A stretch of DNA of 26,313 nucleotides from an uncultured Alphaproteobacteria bacterium (GTDB lineage Bacteria > Pseudomonadota > Alphaproteobacteria > Caulobacterales > Caulobacteraceae), in the NCBI GenBank assembly GCA_903933475.1, contig CAIZKE010000168.1, positions 1 to 26,313 on the forward strand, read 5' to 3'. The notes under the pieces are model-generated. The model was not told the DNA's origin. It saw only the letters and a list, made by a program, of their open reading frames with translations, and ran no database searches. Positions 7,757 through 15,324 of this stretch are shown piece by piece; the first letter of the stretch is position 1, and the number at the start of each line of letters is the position of its first letter. The translations under genes were made by a program, and so were the position numbers.

Positions 7757-8680
7757 TCAGGCGCTGGCGTCGTCCAGGTCCGAAGGCAGGGCCTCGTAGA
7801 CCCGCGAGCAGAACTCGCAGGACACCCGGATACGGCCGTCAGCCTCCACCATGTCCTGGCGCTCCTCGGCGCTGAACGAGGCCAGAAGGCCGAGGATCCG
7901 CGCCTGGGAGCAGCGGCAGGCGGCCTTGAGCGCCTGGGGATCGAAGACCCGCACGCCGTCCTCGTGGAAGAGGCGGAAGAGCAGTTCCCCGGCCGGTAGG
8001 AGGGGGTCGATGAGTTCGTCCTCCCCGAGGGTCTCGAACAGGGCCTCGGTGCGCCGCCAGGGCTCCTCGGTGGAGCCCCGGGCGTCGTCGCCGGCGATGT
8101 TCTGGATCAGGACCCCGCCGGCCCGCCACTGGGGACCCTCCCCGGAGTCGGCCTGTCCCACCGCCAGCCGGATCCGTGTGGGGGTCTGCTCGGACTGGGC
8201 GAAGTACTGCTCGGCGCAAAGGGCCAGGGTCTCGCCCTCGATGGCCGTCACCCCTTGGTAACGGTCCATGTCGGGGCCCTGGTCCACCGTCATCATGAAG
8301 AGGCCATCGCCCAGCAGGGTCCGGGCGCCAGGGCGCTGGAAGCCGGCGGCGAGGATGGCGATTTCCTCGGGGTCGAAGCGGCAATAGCCTCGCAGGGTCC
8401 CCGCCGTATCGTAGTCGCAGACCACGTAGCGGACCGGCCCATTCCCCTGGGCCTGGACGATCAGCCGGCCCTCGAACTTCAGGTTCGAGCCCACCAGGGC
8501 AGCCAGGGCGCAGGTCTCGCCCAGCAGGTTGGCGACCGGGTCGGGATAGTTGTGGGCCGACAGGATCTCGTCCACCGCAGCGCCAAGGCGCACGAGCCGG
8601 CCGCGGACCGCCTCGCCTTCGATCTGGAAGGGAAAGACGCGGTCCTCGTCGACCACCTGCAGGGATATCCCGCCGCTCAT
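7757..8680 (-). CDS. hslO: Redox-regulated chaperone Hsp33
   Basis: Hsp33 is a cytosolic holdase activated by oxidation or unfolding of its C-terminal zinc switch. The 307-residue protein shows the complete switch: CRC (C255, C257) and CEFC (C288, C291), a CxC-x30-CxxC arrangement. Upstream are the substrate-binding domain (NLKFEGRLIVQAQGNGPVRY in part, then CDYDTAGTLRGYCRFD) and the LIQNIAGDD region. I chose the ATG at 8680 rather than an in-frame ATG at 8695, because it overlaps the argF stop as ATGA, suggesting translational coupling. Linkage of argF to hslO is common in alphaproteobacteria. Confidence 0.96.
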   Translation of the reverse strand: MSGGISLQVVDEDRVFPFQIEGEAVRGRLVRLGAAVDEILSAHNYPDPVANLLGETCALAALVGSNLKFEGRLIVQAQGNGPVRYVVCDYDTAGTLRGYCRFDPEEIAILAAGFQRPGARTLLGDGLFMMTVDQGPDMDRYQGVTAIEGETLALCAEQYFAQSEQTPTRIRLAVGQADSGEGPQWRAGGVLIQNIAGDDARGSTEEPWRRTEALFETLGEDELIDPLLPAGELLFRLFHEDGVRVFDPQALKAACRCSQARILGLLASFSAEERQDMVEADGRIRVSCEFCSRVYEALPSDLDDASA

Positions 8681-9612
8681 ATCGCGCCGAAGCACCAGGC
8701 CAGGACGGACTTCTGGGCGTGGATCCGGTTCTCGGCCTCCTCCCAGATCCGCGACCGGGGTCCGTCGATCACGGCGGAGGTCACCTCCTCCTCCCGGTGC
8801 GCGGGCAGGCAGTGCAGGAAGACCGCCTCGCGGTGGGCCGTGTCCATGAGGGCCTCGTCCACCTGGAAGGGCGCCAGGGCCGCCATGCGCTCGGCCTTGT
8901 CGGTGTCCCCCATGGAGACCCAGGTGTCGGTGATCACGCAGTCGGCCCCGGCGACGGCCTCCCGGGGGTCCCGGGTGACCGAGACCTGGCCCTGCAGGGA
9001 CGCCGCGCGCGCCAGGTCCACCGGATCAGGGGCATAGCCCTCCGGGCAGGCGATGTTCAGCCGGTAGCCCAGCAGGGGCGCCGCGTGGATGAAGCTGGCG
9101 CAGACATTGTTGCCATCGCCCACCCAGGCCAGGGTCCGCCCCGCGACCGGGCCGCGATGGGCCTCGAAGGTCATGAGGTCCGCCAGGATCTGGCAGGGAT
9201 GGCCGGTGTCCGACAGGCCATTGATGACCGGCACGGCGCAGTGGGCGGCCAGGTCCTGAAGGTCGGCGTGGCGGTTTGACCTCAACATGACGGCGTCGAC
9301 CATTCGGGACAGGACCCGGGCGGTGTCGGCGATGGTCTCGCCCCGGCCCAGTTGCATGTCGGCGGCCGTGGAGATGATCACGTCCCCGCCCAGCTGGCGC
9401 ATGGCCGCATCGAACGAGAAACGCGTCCGCGTCGAGTTCTTCTCGAAGATCATGGCCAGGGTGCGCTCACGGGCGGGTGCGTCCGCGTCGACGCGCCCCT
9501 GGGTCCATCCGGTGCGCGCGGCCTTGCGAGCCGCCGCGTCGTCAAGAATCCGGCGCAGGGTCGTCGCCTCCAGGGACCACAGGTCCAGGAAGTGACGGAT
9601 GGCGGGGTTCAT
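8677..9612 (-). CDS. argF: Ornithine carbamoyltransferase
   Basis: OTCase converts ornithine and carbamoyl phosphate to citrulline in arginine synthesis. The 311-residue product has the carbamoyl-phosphate motif STRTR (within EKNSTRTRFSFD), HPCQ, the ornithine-binding DTWVSMGD and the catalytic HCLPAHREEEVTS. I chose the ATG at 9612, which has GAGGAGGGAG about 5 bp upstream. The open frame extends to 9633 but begins with non-family residues. It lies 32 bp after argD and overlaps hslO by 4 bp, so argD-argF-hslO is an operon. Confidence 0.97.
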   Translation of the reverse strand: MNPAIRHFLDLWSLEATTLRRILDDAAARKAARTGWTQGRVDADAPARERTLAMIFEKNSTRTRFSFDAAMRQLGGDVIISTAADMQLGRGETIADTARVLSRMVDAVMLRSNRHADLQDLAAHCAVPVINGLSDTGHPCQILADLMTFEAHRGPVAGRTLAWVGDGNNVCASFIHAAPLLGYRLNIACPEGYAPDPVDLARAASLQGQVSVTRDPREAVAGADCVITDTWVSMGDTDKAERMAALAPFQVDEALMDTAHREAVFLHCLPAHREEEVTSAVIDGPRSRIWEEAENRIHAQKSVLAWCFGAI

Positions 9613-9644
9613 GGCTCCCTCCTCGGGCGGCATGGCGCGCCGCC

Positions 9645-10859
9645 TCAGGCGCCACGGGCGCGGGCGCAGGCCCGCTCAAGCTTCTCCACCACCTCGCGCA
9701 CCTCGTCGACCGAGATGACCAGGGGCGGCAGGAGCCGCACGCAGTTGTCGCCGCCGCCAGCGATCAGCAGCCTCTCGTCACGGGCGTGCTGCATGAACTC
9801 GCGGTTGGGAGTCTTGAGCTTCAGGCCAATCAGCAGGCCCCGGCCGCGGATCTCCTCGACCACGTCCGGATTGCGCGCCTGAAGGCCCTCCAGCTGCTGG
9901 GTGAAATAGCCGGAGACCTCGGCCACATGGTCCAGCAGGGCCGGCGAGCACAGCTCCTGAACCGCCGCAAGGCCCACCGCCATGGCCAGGGGGTTGCCGC
10001 CGTAGGTCGAGCCATGGGAGCCTGGCGTCATGCCAGAGGCCGCCTGGGCGGTGGCCAGGCAGGCCCCGATGGGGAAGCCCCCGCCCAGGGCCTTGGCCAC
10101 GGCCATGATGTCAGGCTCGATCCCAGCCCACTCATAGGCGAAGAGCTTGCCCGTGCGCGAGAAGCCGCACTGGACCTCGTCGAGGATCATCAGCACGCCG
10201 TACTGGTCGCACAGGGCGCGAAGCTCGCGCAGGCAGGAGTCGGGAACGGCCCGGGCGCCGCCCTCGCCCTGCACGGGCTCCAGGATCACCGCCGCGGTCG
10301 TCGGCGAGGCGATGGCGGCCTTCAGGGCCTCGTGGTCGCCGAACTCCAGCTGGAGGAACCCGGGCATGCGAGGACCGAAGCCCTCCAGGTAGCTGGGATT
10401 ACCCGAGGCGTTCACCGCCGCCAGGGTCCGGCCGTGGAACGAGCCGTCGAAGCCGATGATGTCGATCCGCTCCTCCTGGCCCCGGGCCCAGTGGAACTTG
10501 CGCGCCGTCTTGATGGCGCATTCCACCGCCTCGGTCCCCGAATTGGTGAAGAAGACCACGTCGGCGAAGGTCGCATCGGTCAGGGCCGAGGCCAGCTTCG
10601 CCTGCTCGGGAATCGTGAAGATGTTCGAGACGTGCCAGAGCTTGTCCGCCTGGGCCTTGAGGGCCGCGATCAGCTTGGGGTGGGAGTGCCCCAGGGCATT
10701 GACGGCGATCCCCGCCAGGGCGTCCAGGTAGACTTCACCGTCGGTCGTGTAGAGACGCACGCCCTCGCCTCGCTCGAACGCCAGGGGCGTGCGGCTGTAC
10801 ACGCCCATCAGGTGGTCGGCGGGAACGTTGAGGCCCTCGGGCTGCGTCTTCTGGGTCAC
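9645..10859 (-). CDS. argD: Acetylornithine/succinyldiaminopimelate aminotransferase
   Basis: This PLP-dependent class III aminotransferase makes N-acetylornithine and may also serve lysine synthesis. The 404-residue product has the family signatures FFTNSGTEAVECAIK (phosphate-binding), GFDGSFHGRTLAA, the cofactor aspartate in ILDEVQCGFSRTG (D227), the Schiff-base lysine in VAKALGGGFPIG (K256) and HGSTYGGNPLA. The start is GTG (10859-10857), preceded by GGAGGG about 8-13 bp upstream. It heads the argD-argF-hslO set and sits behind a 104-bp gap with a strong hairpin, downstream of an ABC permease on the same strand. Confidence 0.96.
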   Translation of the reverse strand: MTQKTQPEGLNVPADHLMGVYSRTPLAFERGEGVRLYTTDGEVYLDALAGIAVNALGHSHPKLIAALKAQADKLWHVSNIFTIPEQAKLASALTDATFADVVFFTNSGTEAVECAIKTARKFHWARGQEERIDIIGFDGSFHGRTLAAVNASGNPSYLEGFGPRMPGFLQLEFGDHEALKAAIASPTTAAVILEPVQGEGGARAVPDSCLRELRALCDQYGVLMILDEVQCGFSRTGKLFAYEWAGIEPDIMAVAKALGGGFPIGACLATAQAASGMTPGSHGSTYGGNPLAMAVGLAAVQELCSPALLDHVAEVSGYFTQQLEGLQARNPDVVEEIRGRGLLIGLKLKTPNREFMQHARDERLLIAGGGDNCVRLLPPLVISVDEVREVVEKLERACARARGA

Positions 10860-10884
10860 GATCGGGAACCCTCCAAAACGTAAG

Positions 10885-10909
10885 GTCCCCGCCGCAGGGC
10901 GACGGGGAC
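10885..10909 (-). terminator. Stem-loop between ABC permease and argD: terminator or leader hairpin
   Basis: In the minus-strand RNA, GUCCCCGUCG, loop CCUG plus U-less flank (CCCUG), and CGGCGGGGAC form a 10-bp stem including one G-U wobble, with a 5-nt loop. It is followed by CUUACGUUUU, a poor but real U-rich stretch. It could terminate the permease transcript or be a structured argD leader. A TTGACA (complement of 10946-10951) lies upstream on the same strand as a possible -35, with no clear -10. I cannot choose between the two roles. Confidence 0.5.
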
Positions 10910-10963
10910 TGGAAGGTTGAAACCTCTCCGTCGGAAGGACCGGAATGTCAACGTTCGCGGGGC

Positions 10964-11788
10964 TCAGCTCTTGATCTTGTAGCCGGTGTCAAACATCCAC
11001 AGGCAGGCGCTGGCCAGGGCCACGACCAGTCCGGCCGTCATCACCGCACCCGCCAGGACCGAGCCCTCGGCGGATCCAAGGAACCCGTATCGAAACCCGT
11101 CGATCAGGTAGAAAAAGGGGTTGAAGTGGCTGAACGTCCGGAAGGGCTCCGGCAGGCGCTCGACCAGGTAGAAGGTCCCGGACAGGAAGGTCAGGGGCAT
11201 GATGATGAAGTTGGTCACCACGGCCATGTTGTCGAACTTCTCGCTCCAGAGGCCGCCCATGACGCCCAGCAGGCCCAGGATCAGGGCGGCGCCCAGGCCG
11301 AAATAGAGGATGGCCCAGGGGTGGCTCACGGGCAGGTGGGCAAAGGGGGCGACGACGGCCGCCGTCACGGCACCGACCATCACCCCCCGGGTCGCGGCAC
11401 CCAGGCCGAAGGCGGCCACGTGCTCGATGGGACTCAGGGGCGGGGTCAGGAAATCGCCGATCAGGCCGTTCATCTTCGCCTGCAGGAGGGAAGAGGACGA
11501 ATTGGCGAAAGCGTTGTTGAGGATCGACATCATGATCAGGCCCGGCGCGACAAAGGCACCGTAGTCGTAGCCCTGGACCGGCGGGCTTGCCCCCTTCGCC
11601 GCCACGACGAAGACCATCATGTAGAGCAGCGAGGTCACAACCGGGGCGGCCAGGGTCTGAATGCCTACCTTCCAGAAGCGCATGATCTCCCGGCGGTAGA
11701 GGGTCCGGAATCCGGCCCAGTTCACGCCGGGGTAGGACCTCGGCTCCGGTGGAGTGGGTGGGGATGGGGGAAGCACAGCATCAGTCAT
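10964..11788 (-). CDS. ABC-2 type transporter permease
   Basis: This 274-residue inner-membrane protein has six hydrophobic segments and the ABC-2 permease fold (YadH/NodJ-like). Visible are a cytosolic N-terminal amphipathic stretch LYRREIMRFWKVGIQTL, then LIMMSILNNAFANSSSSLLQAKMNG and the loop PLTFLSGTFYLVERLP-HFNPFFYLIDGFRYGF typical of the family. The N-terminus is unusually proline-rich (PPSPPTPPEPRS). Such permeases need an ATPase, normally encoded next door, but none is present on either side, so it must be elsewhere. The substrate is unknown. Weak Shine-Dalgarno (CTGAG) precedes the ATG at 11788. Confidence 0.92.
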   Translation of the reverse strand: MTDAVLPPSPPTPPEPRSYPGVNWAGFRTLYRREIMRFWKVGIQTLAAPVVTSLLYMMVFVVAAKGASPPVQGYDYGAFVAPGLIMMSILNNAFANSSSSLLQAKMNGLIGDFLTPPLSPIEHVAAFGLGAATRGVMVGAVTAAVVAPFAHLPVSHPWAILYFGLGAALILGLLGVMGGLWSEKFDNMAVVTNFIIMPLTFLSGTFYLVERLPEPFRTFSHFNPFFYLIDGFRYGFLGSAEGSVLAGAVMTAGLVVALASACLWMFDTGYKIKS

Positions 11789-12186
11789 GGCTCAGGTTTG
11801 CGCCGGGCCGTCAAAGGACGCAAGCGGTCAAGTCGGACCTTGCCGTCTCCCCCGGCGGGACAAGCCTCGACCTGCCCAGCCAGGCGCCAGGGCCCGCGTG
11901 CCGACTGCCCCTCATCGAACCCGACGCCCTCGCGCAAGGGGACCGCCGGCGTGCTGCCGCACCGGATCGAGACACGGATCCGCCTGCCAGATCTGGGATC
12001 CAGCACCCAGATCGCCGGGCAAACTATATATTGTTTCTGTGGATGGACGCTGTGGCGCCCGTTGTGGTCTTGTCAGTCCGCGTTACGATATGTGGTGGAC
12101 GGAGGCGGTTGGGCGAAGGCTCCGGAACAAGATATTGATCCCGGCGGCGCCTGGCGCGAGACCCGGACAGGATGGTGGAGCGAACC
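11789..12186. promoter_or_regulatory. Upstream region of gcrA, about 400 bp without a convincing gene
   Basis: Several reading frames are open here but none has recognisable protein features. The right half becomes AT-richer: CTATATATTG (about 12024-12033) is followed by TGTGGATGG at 12038-12046, whose complement CCATCCACA agrees at 7 of 9 positions with the DnaA box TTATCCACA. In Caulobacter crescentus gcrA transcription is activated by DnaA and repressed by CtrA. No TTAA-N7-TTAA site is visible here. A weak GATATTGATC lies at 12130-12139. The DnaA-box call is tentative. Confidence 0.4.
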
Positions 12187-12693
12187 ATGGGTTGGACCGA
12201 TGAACGTGTCGAACTGCTGAAGAAACTCTGGCAGGACGGTTTGTCCGCCAGCCAGATCGCAAAGCAGCTGGGCGGGGTGACCCGCAATGCCGTGATCGGC
12301 AAGGTGCACCGGCTGGGCCTCTCGGGGCGTGCCGCCCCGTCGAAGCCCGCGCGCCCGGTCTTCAAGGCCCCGCGCCCCGCGCGTCCGGCCGCCGCCCCGG
12401 CCGCGCCGCGTCGGATCTCGCAGCCGCCCATGACGACGGCAGCGACGGCCCCGCAGCCCCCGGTCCGGTACATAGACGAGGCACCCGGCGTCGCAACCGT
12501 CCTCACCCTGGGTGCCCACATGTGCAAGTGGCCCATCGGTGACCCGTCCAGCGACGAATTCACCTTCTGCGGCCGCCGGGCCTCGGAGGGCCCCTACTGC
12601 GCCGAGCACGCCCGGGTCGCCTACCAGCCCGCCCAGACGAAGAAGCGCTCGGGCGCCAACGAACTGGCCCGCAGCCTCCGTCGCTACATCTAG
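12187..12693 (+). CDS. gcrA: GcrA cell-cycle regulator
   Basis: GcrA is a sigma-70-associated transcription factor that acts at promoters carrying CcrM-methylated GANTC sites in Caulobacterales and relatives. The 168-residue protein has the N-terminal HTH (GWTDERVELLKKLW, then LSASQIAKQLGGVTRNAVIG), a basic KVHRLGLSGRA segment, an Ala/Pro/Arg-rich linker (about 50-100) and the conserved sigma-binding C-terminal domain with MCKWPIGDPSS, FTFCGRR and GPYCAEHARVAYQP, ending LARSLRRYI. An in-frame ATG at 12172 would add five residues. I prefer 12187 because family members start M-x-WTDERV and GGAG lies 7-10 bp before it. xseA follows on the same strand. Confidence 0.97.
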   Translation: MGWTDERVELLKKLWQDGLSASQIAKQLGGVTRNAVIGKVHRLGLSGRAAPSKPARPVFKAPRPARPAAAPAAPRRISQPPMTTAATAPQPPVRYIDEAPGVATVLTLGAHMCKWPIGDPSSDEFTFCGRRASEGPYCAEHARVAYQPAQTKKRSGANELARSLRRYI

Positions 12694-12785
12694 GTCCGGC
12701 ATCCGTTGGGGATGGGGGGCGCGTCGCGATCGAAAGCAGGCCTTGGGGCTTGCCTTGACGTCGTCCGGCGCGTCCCTTTCCGGAC

Positions 12786-14189
12786 ATGAGCGATCTCACA
12801 CCTGAAGCCAGCGCGGACGATTCGGACAACGCACGGCCCTATTCCGTCTCGGAACTCGCCTTCGCCCTCAAGAGCACCCTTGAGGACCGCTATGGCTTTG
12901 TCCGCCTCAGGGGCGAACTGTCCAAGGTGACCTTCCACTCCAATGGCCATGTCTATCTCTCGCTCAAGGACGAGCGGGCGGTGATCGACGGGGTTGTCTG
13001 GAAGGGCTCTGTCCGCAATCTCAGTGTCCGCCCCGAACAGGGCCTGGAAGTCGTGGTGACCGGCCGGATCACCACCTACCCGCAGGGCTCCCGGTACCAG
13101 ATCGTCATCGAGAGCATGACGGCGGCGGGGGTCGGCGCCCTCCTCGCCCAGCTGGAACGGCTCAAGGCCAGGCTCGCCGCGGAGGGGCTCTTCGAGGCCT
13201 CCCGCAAGTCTCCCCTGCCGGCCTTCCCCCGGGTGGTGGGGGTGATCACATCCCCCACTGGGGCGGTCATCCGGGATATTCTGCACAGGATCCGGGACCG
13301 GTGGCCCTGCCAGGTCCTGGTCTGGCCGGTGGTGGTCCAGGGCGATGCCGCCGCGGCTCAGGTCGCCGCAGCGGTGCGGGGATTCGACGCCCTGGAACCC
13401 GGCGGGGCGGTTCCCCGTCCGGATGTGGTCATCGTCGCCCGGGGCGGGGGCTCGGTCGAGGACCTCTGGCCCTTCAACGACGAAGCCCTGGCGCGCGCGG
13501 TCTCCGCCAGTCGCATTCCCCTGATCTCGGCCGTCGGCCACGAGACCGACACCACCCTCATCGACTTCGTGTCGGACCGGCGGGCGCCGACCCCGACGGC
13601 GGCCGCAGAGTTCGCCACGCCCGTCCTGTCCGAGCTCAGGGCCGGACTGGCGGACCTTTCCGGCCGCATGCACCGGATGGGCGGCCGGCTGGTGGAGGAC
13701 CGGAGGGGCCGGCTTGAGGTCCTGGGCCGCAGTCTTGCCCGGGTCCCCGATCAGGTGGAGCTGGCCGAGCAGAGGCTGGGCCTGGCCCGCAACCGGCTCG
13801 GCGCCGCCCTGACCCGGAATGTCGGCGTCCATGAGACCCGCCTGGCCCGCGTGGGCGGCCGCCTCAGGCCCGGCCTCCTGCACAGGCCCCGGGAGATTCA
13901 GACCGAGCGGCTCAATGGCCTCTTCGTCCGGCTCGGTCCAGCCCTGTCCCGCGGCCTCGCCCGGTCCGCCGAGCGGCTCGAGAGCCTCGGCGCCCGGCTG
14001 AAGTCCGCCGATCCCAGCGCACCCCTGAACCGCGGCTTCGCCCGGGTCCACCACGCCGATGGGCGTCTGGTCCGCGAGGGCGCAAGCCTGCGCCCGGGAG
14101 ATGCCGTCCAACTGGTCTTCGCAGACACCGAGCGGGGGGCGGTGATCGAGCCTGCGGCCGCCCGTCCACGGCAGGGCGATCTCTTCTGA
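12786..14189 (+). CDS. xseA: Exodeoxyribonuclease VII large subunit
   Basis: XseA is the catalytic subunit of ExoVII, which degrades single-stranded DNA from both ends together with several XseB copies. The 467-residue product has the N-terminal OB-fold (YSVSELAFALKSTLEDRYGFVRLRGELS in part through YQIVIESM), then the catalytic region: PRVVGVITSPTGAVIRDIL, VVIVARGGGSVEDLWPFNDE, PLISAVGHETDTTLIDFVSD and RAPTPTAAAE. A long Leu/Arg-rich coiled-coil segment and the LNRGFARV beta-tail complete it. xseB is not in the window. A TTGACG lies at 12755-12760 but no matching -10 is seen. Confidence 0.97.
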   Translation: MSDLTPEASADDSDNARPYSVSELAFALKSTLEDRYGFVRLRGELSKVTFHSNGHVYLSLKDERAVIDGVVWKGSVRNLSVRPEQGLEVVVTGRITTYPQGSRYQIVIESMTAAGVGALLAQLERLKARLAAEGLFEASRKSPLPAFPRVVGVITSPTGAVIRDILHRIRDRWPCQVLVWPVVVQGDAAAAQVAAAVRGFDALEPGGAVPRPDVVIVARGGGSVEDLWPFNDEALARAVSASRIPLISAVGHETDTTLIDFVSDRRAPTPTAAAEFATPVLSELRAGLADLSGRMHRMGGRLVEDRRGRLEVLGRSLARVPDQVELAEQRLGLARNRLGAALTRNVGVHETRLARVGGRLRPGLLHRPREIQTERLNGLFVRLGPALSRGLARSAERLESLGARLKSADPSAPLNRGFARVHHADGRLVREGASLRPGDAVQLVFADTERGAVIEPAAARPRQGDLF

Positions 14190-14219
14190 TCCGGCGCCTT
14201 CCCGCCTCCGCCCGGGAAA

Positions 14220-14227
14220 GCTAGACT
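14220..14227 (+). promoter_or_regulatory. Possible -10 element of a leaderless DUF2093 transcript
   Basis: GCTAGACT agrees with the Caulobacter -10 GCTANAWC except at the last two positions. A weak -35, TTCCCGC (14199-14205), lies 14 bp upstream. The element ends 6 bp before the ATG at 14234 and there is no Shine-Dalgarno sequence, which would fit leaderless initiation. The element also contains CTAG-A-CTAG, and an inverted repeat TTCCCG-N8-CGGGAA lies just upstream (14199-14218). Confidence 0.35.
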
Positions 14228-14233
14228 AGGGCC

Positions 14234-14449
14234 ATGAACGCGCCCGACACCTCCGGCGGCCAGGACCTCGCCATCCTCCATTACGGCGATGGCGACTTCA
14301 CAGTCGTTCGCCCCGGACGCTTCGTCCCCTGCGCCGTTTCCGGGCGAAGGATTCCCCTGGAGGCCCTGCGCTACTGGAGCGCGGAGTTCCAGGAGGCCTA
14401 TGCCGGACCGGGCGAAGCCCTGGCCCGCTGGCGGGAGCGTAACCCCTGA
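14234..14449 (+). CDS. DUF2093 small protein
   Basis: This 71-residue protein matches the short alphaproteobacterial DUF2093 family by its core VRPGRFVPCAVSGRRIPLEALRYWS (in part) followed by EFQEAYAGPGEAL. Its function is unknown. One cysteine sits in the conserved PCAVSG turn. It starts 44 bp after xseA with no Shine-Dalgarno site. Its stop TGA (14447-14449) overlaps the probable CTG start of the M23 peptidase as CTGA, which suggests translational coupling. Confidence 0.88.
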   Translation: MNAPDTSGGQDLAILHYGDGDFTVVRPGRFVPCAVSGRRIPLEALRYWSAEFQEAYAGPGEALARWRERNP

Positions 14450-15300
14450 CCGCCTCCGCTGACCGGCGCACCCTCCTGGGCGGCGCCCTCGCCTTCAGCC
14501 TTGCCGCCCCGGCCGCCGCCCGCGCCGCAGGACTGGACATTCACCTGGCCGGCGCTCTCCGTCAGGGTGGAACCCTCATCGGCCGGACCGTTCCCGGCGC
14601 CCGGATCCGGATCGACGGCCGTGAGGCGGGCATCGCCTCCCCTGCAGGCGTCTTCCTGGTGGGGCTGGACCGGGACAGCCCCTCAGCGGTGAAGGTCACG
14701 GCAACCCTGTCAGATGGCAGGACCGCCGAGAGGCGGCTTACGGTGGCGCCGGGCGGATTTGACATCCAGCGCATCAATGGCCTTCCGCCCCAGCAGGTGA
14801 AGCCGGAAGGCGAGGCCCTGCTCGCCAAAATCGCCGCGGAGTCGGAACGCAAGGCGAAGGGATGGGCCAGCCGGGTCGAATCCGACGATTTCGCCGGGGG
14901 ATTTTCCCCGCCGCTGAAGACCTATCGGGTGTCCGGCCGCTTTGGAGGCCAGCGCATCCTCAACGGCCAGCCCATGACCCCGCACTTCGGTGCCGACCTC
15001 GCGGCGCCCAAGGGAACGCCGATCCTGGCTCCGGCTCCCGGGCGGATCTGCTTTGCGGAGACCGGACTCCACTACGAGGGCGGGCTGACGATGATCGACC
15101 ACGGCCAGGGCCTGGTCACGGCCTACCTGCACCAGTCCCGGCTTGGCGTTCGGCCAGGCCAGCGCGTCGAGCGCGGTGAGGTCATCGGCGCGGTCGGGAT
15201 GGAGGGCAGGGCAACCGGGCCTCACCTCTGCTGGCGGATGAAGTGGCGGGACCGCCATCTGGACCCGACCCTGCTGATCGGGGTCCAGGCACCCGCCTGA
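14446..15300 (+). CDS. Tat-exported M23 (LytM-type) metallopeptidase, apparent CTG start
   Basis: This is a periplasmic LytM-fold protein of about 284 residues, by family role a cell-wall endopeptidase or its activator. It has a twin-arginine-like N-terminus (ADRRTLLGG, hydrophobic stretch, cleavage near AARA-AG), a beta-rich middle domain and a C-terminal M23 domain with HFGADLAAPKGTPI (H, D ligands), YLHQS and GPHLCWRMKW. In the last motif the usual HxH zinc-ligand histidine is cysteine. A stop at 14440-14442 closes the frame upstream. No ATG, GTG or TTG occurs in frame before GTG at 14659, which would delete the signal peptide. CTG at 14446 overlaps the previous stop (CTGA) and has GGGAG at 14433-14437, 8 bp away. 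Confidence 0.85.
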   Translation: MTASADRRTLLGGALAFSLAAPAAARAAGLDIHLAGALRQGGTLIGRTVPGARIRIDGREAGIASPAGVFLVGLDRDSPSAVKVTATLSDGRTAERRLTVAPGGFDIQRINGLPPQQVKPEGEALLAKIAAESERKAKGWASRVESDDFAGGFSPPLKTYRVSGRFGGQRILNGQPMTPHFGADLAAPKGTPILAPAPGRICFAETGLHYEGGLTMIDHGQGLVTAYLHQSRLGVRPGQRVERGEVIGAVGMEGRATGPHLCWRMKWRDRHLDPTLLIGVQAPA

Positions 15301-15324
15301 GCCTTCAGGCCTTCCCCTTTGTCT

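Noticed and set aside
11749..12138. Open frames in the gap before gcrA
   Set aside because: Three overlapping frames, none with a start site, domain or plausible composition. I treat the gap as regulatory.
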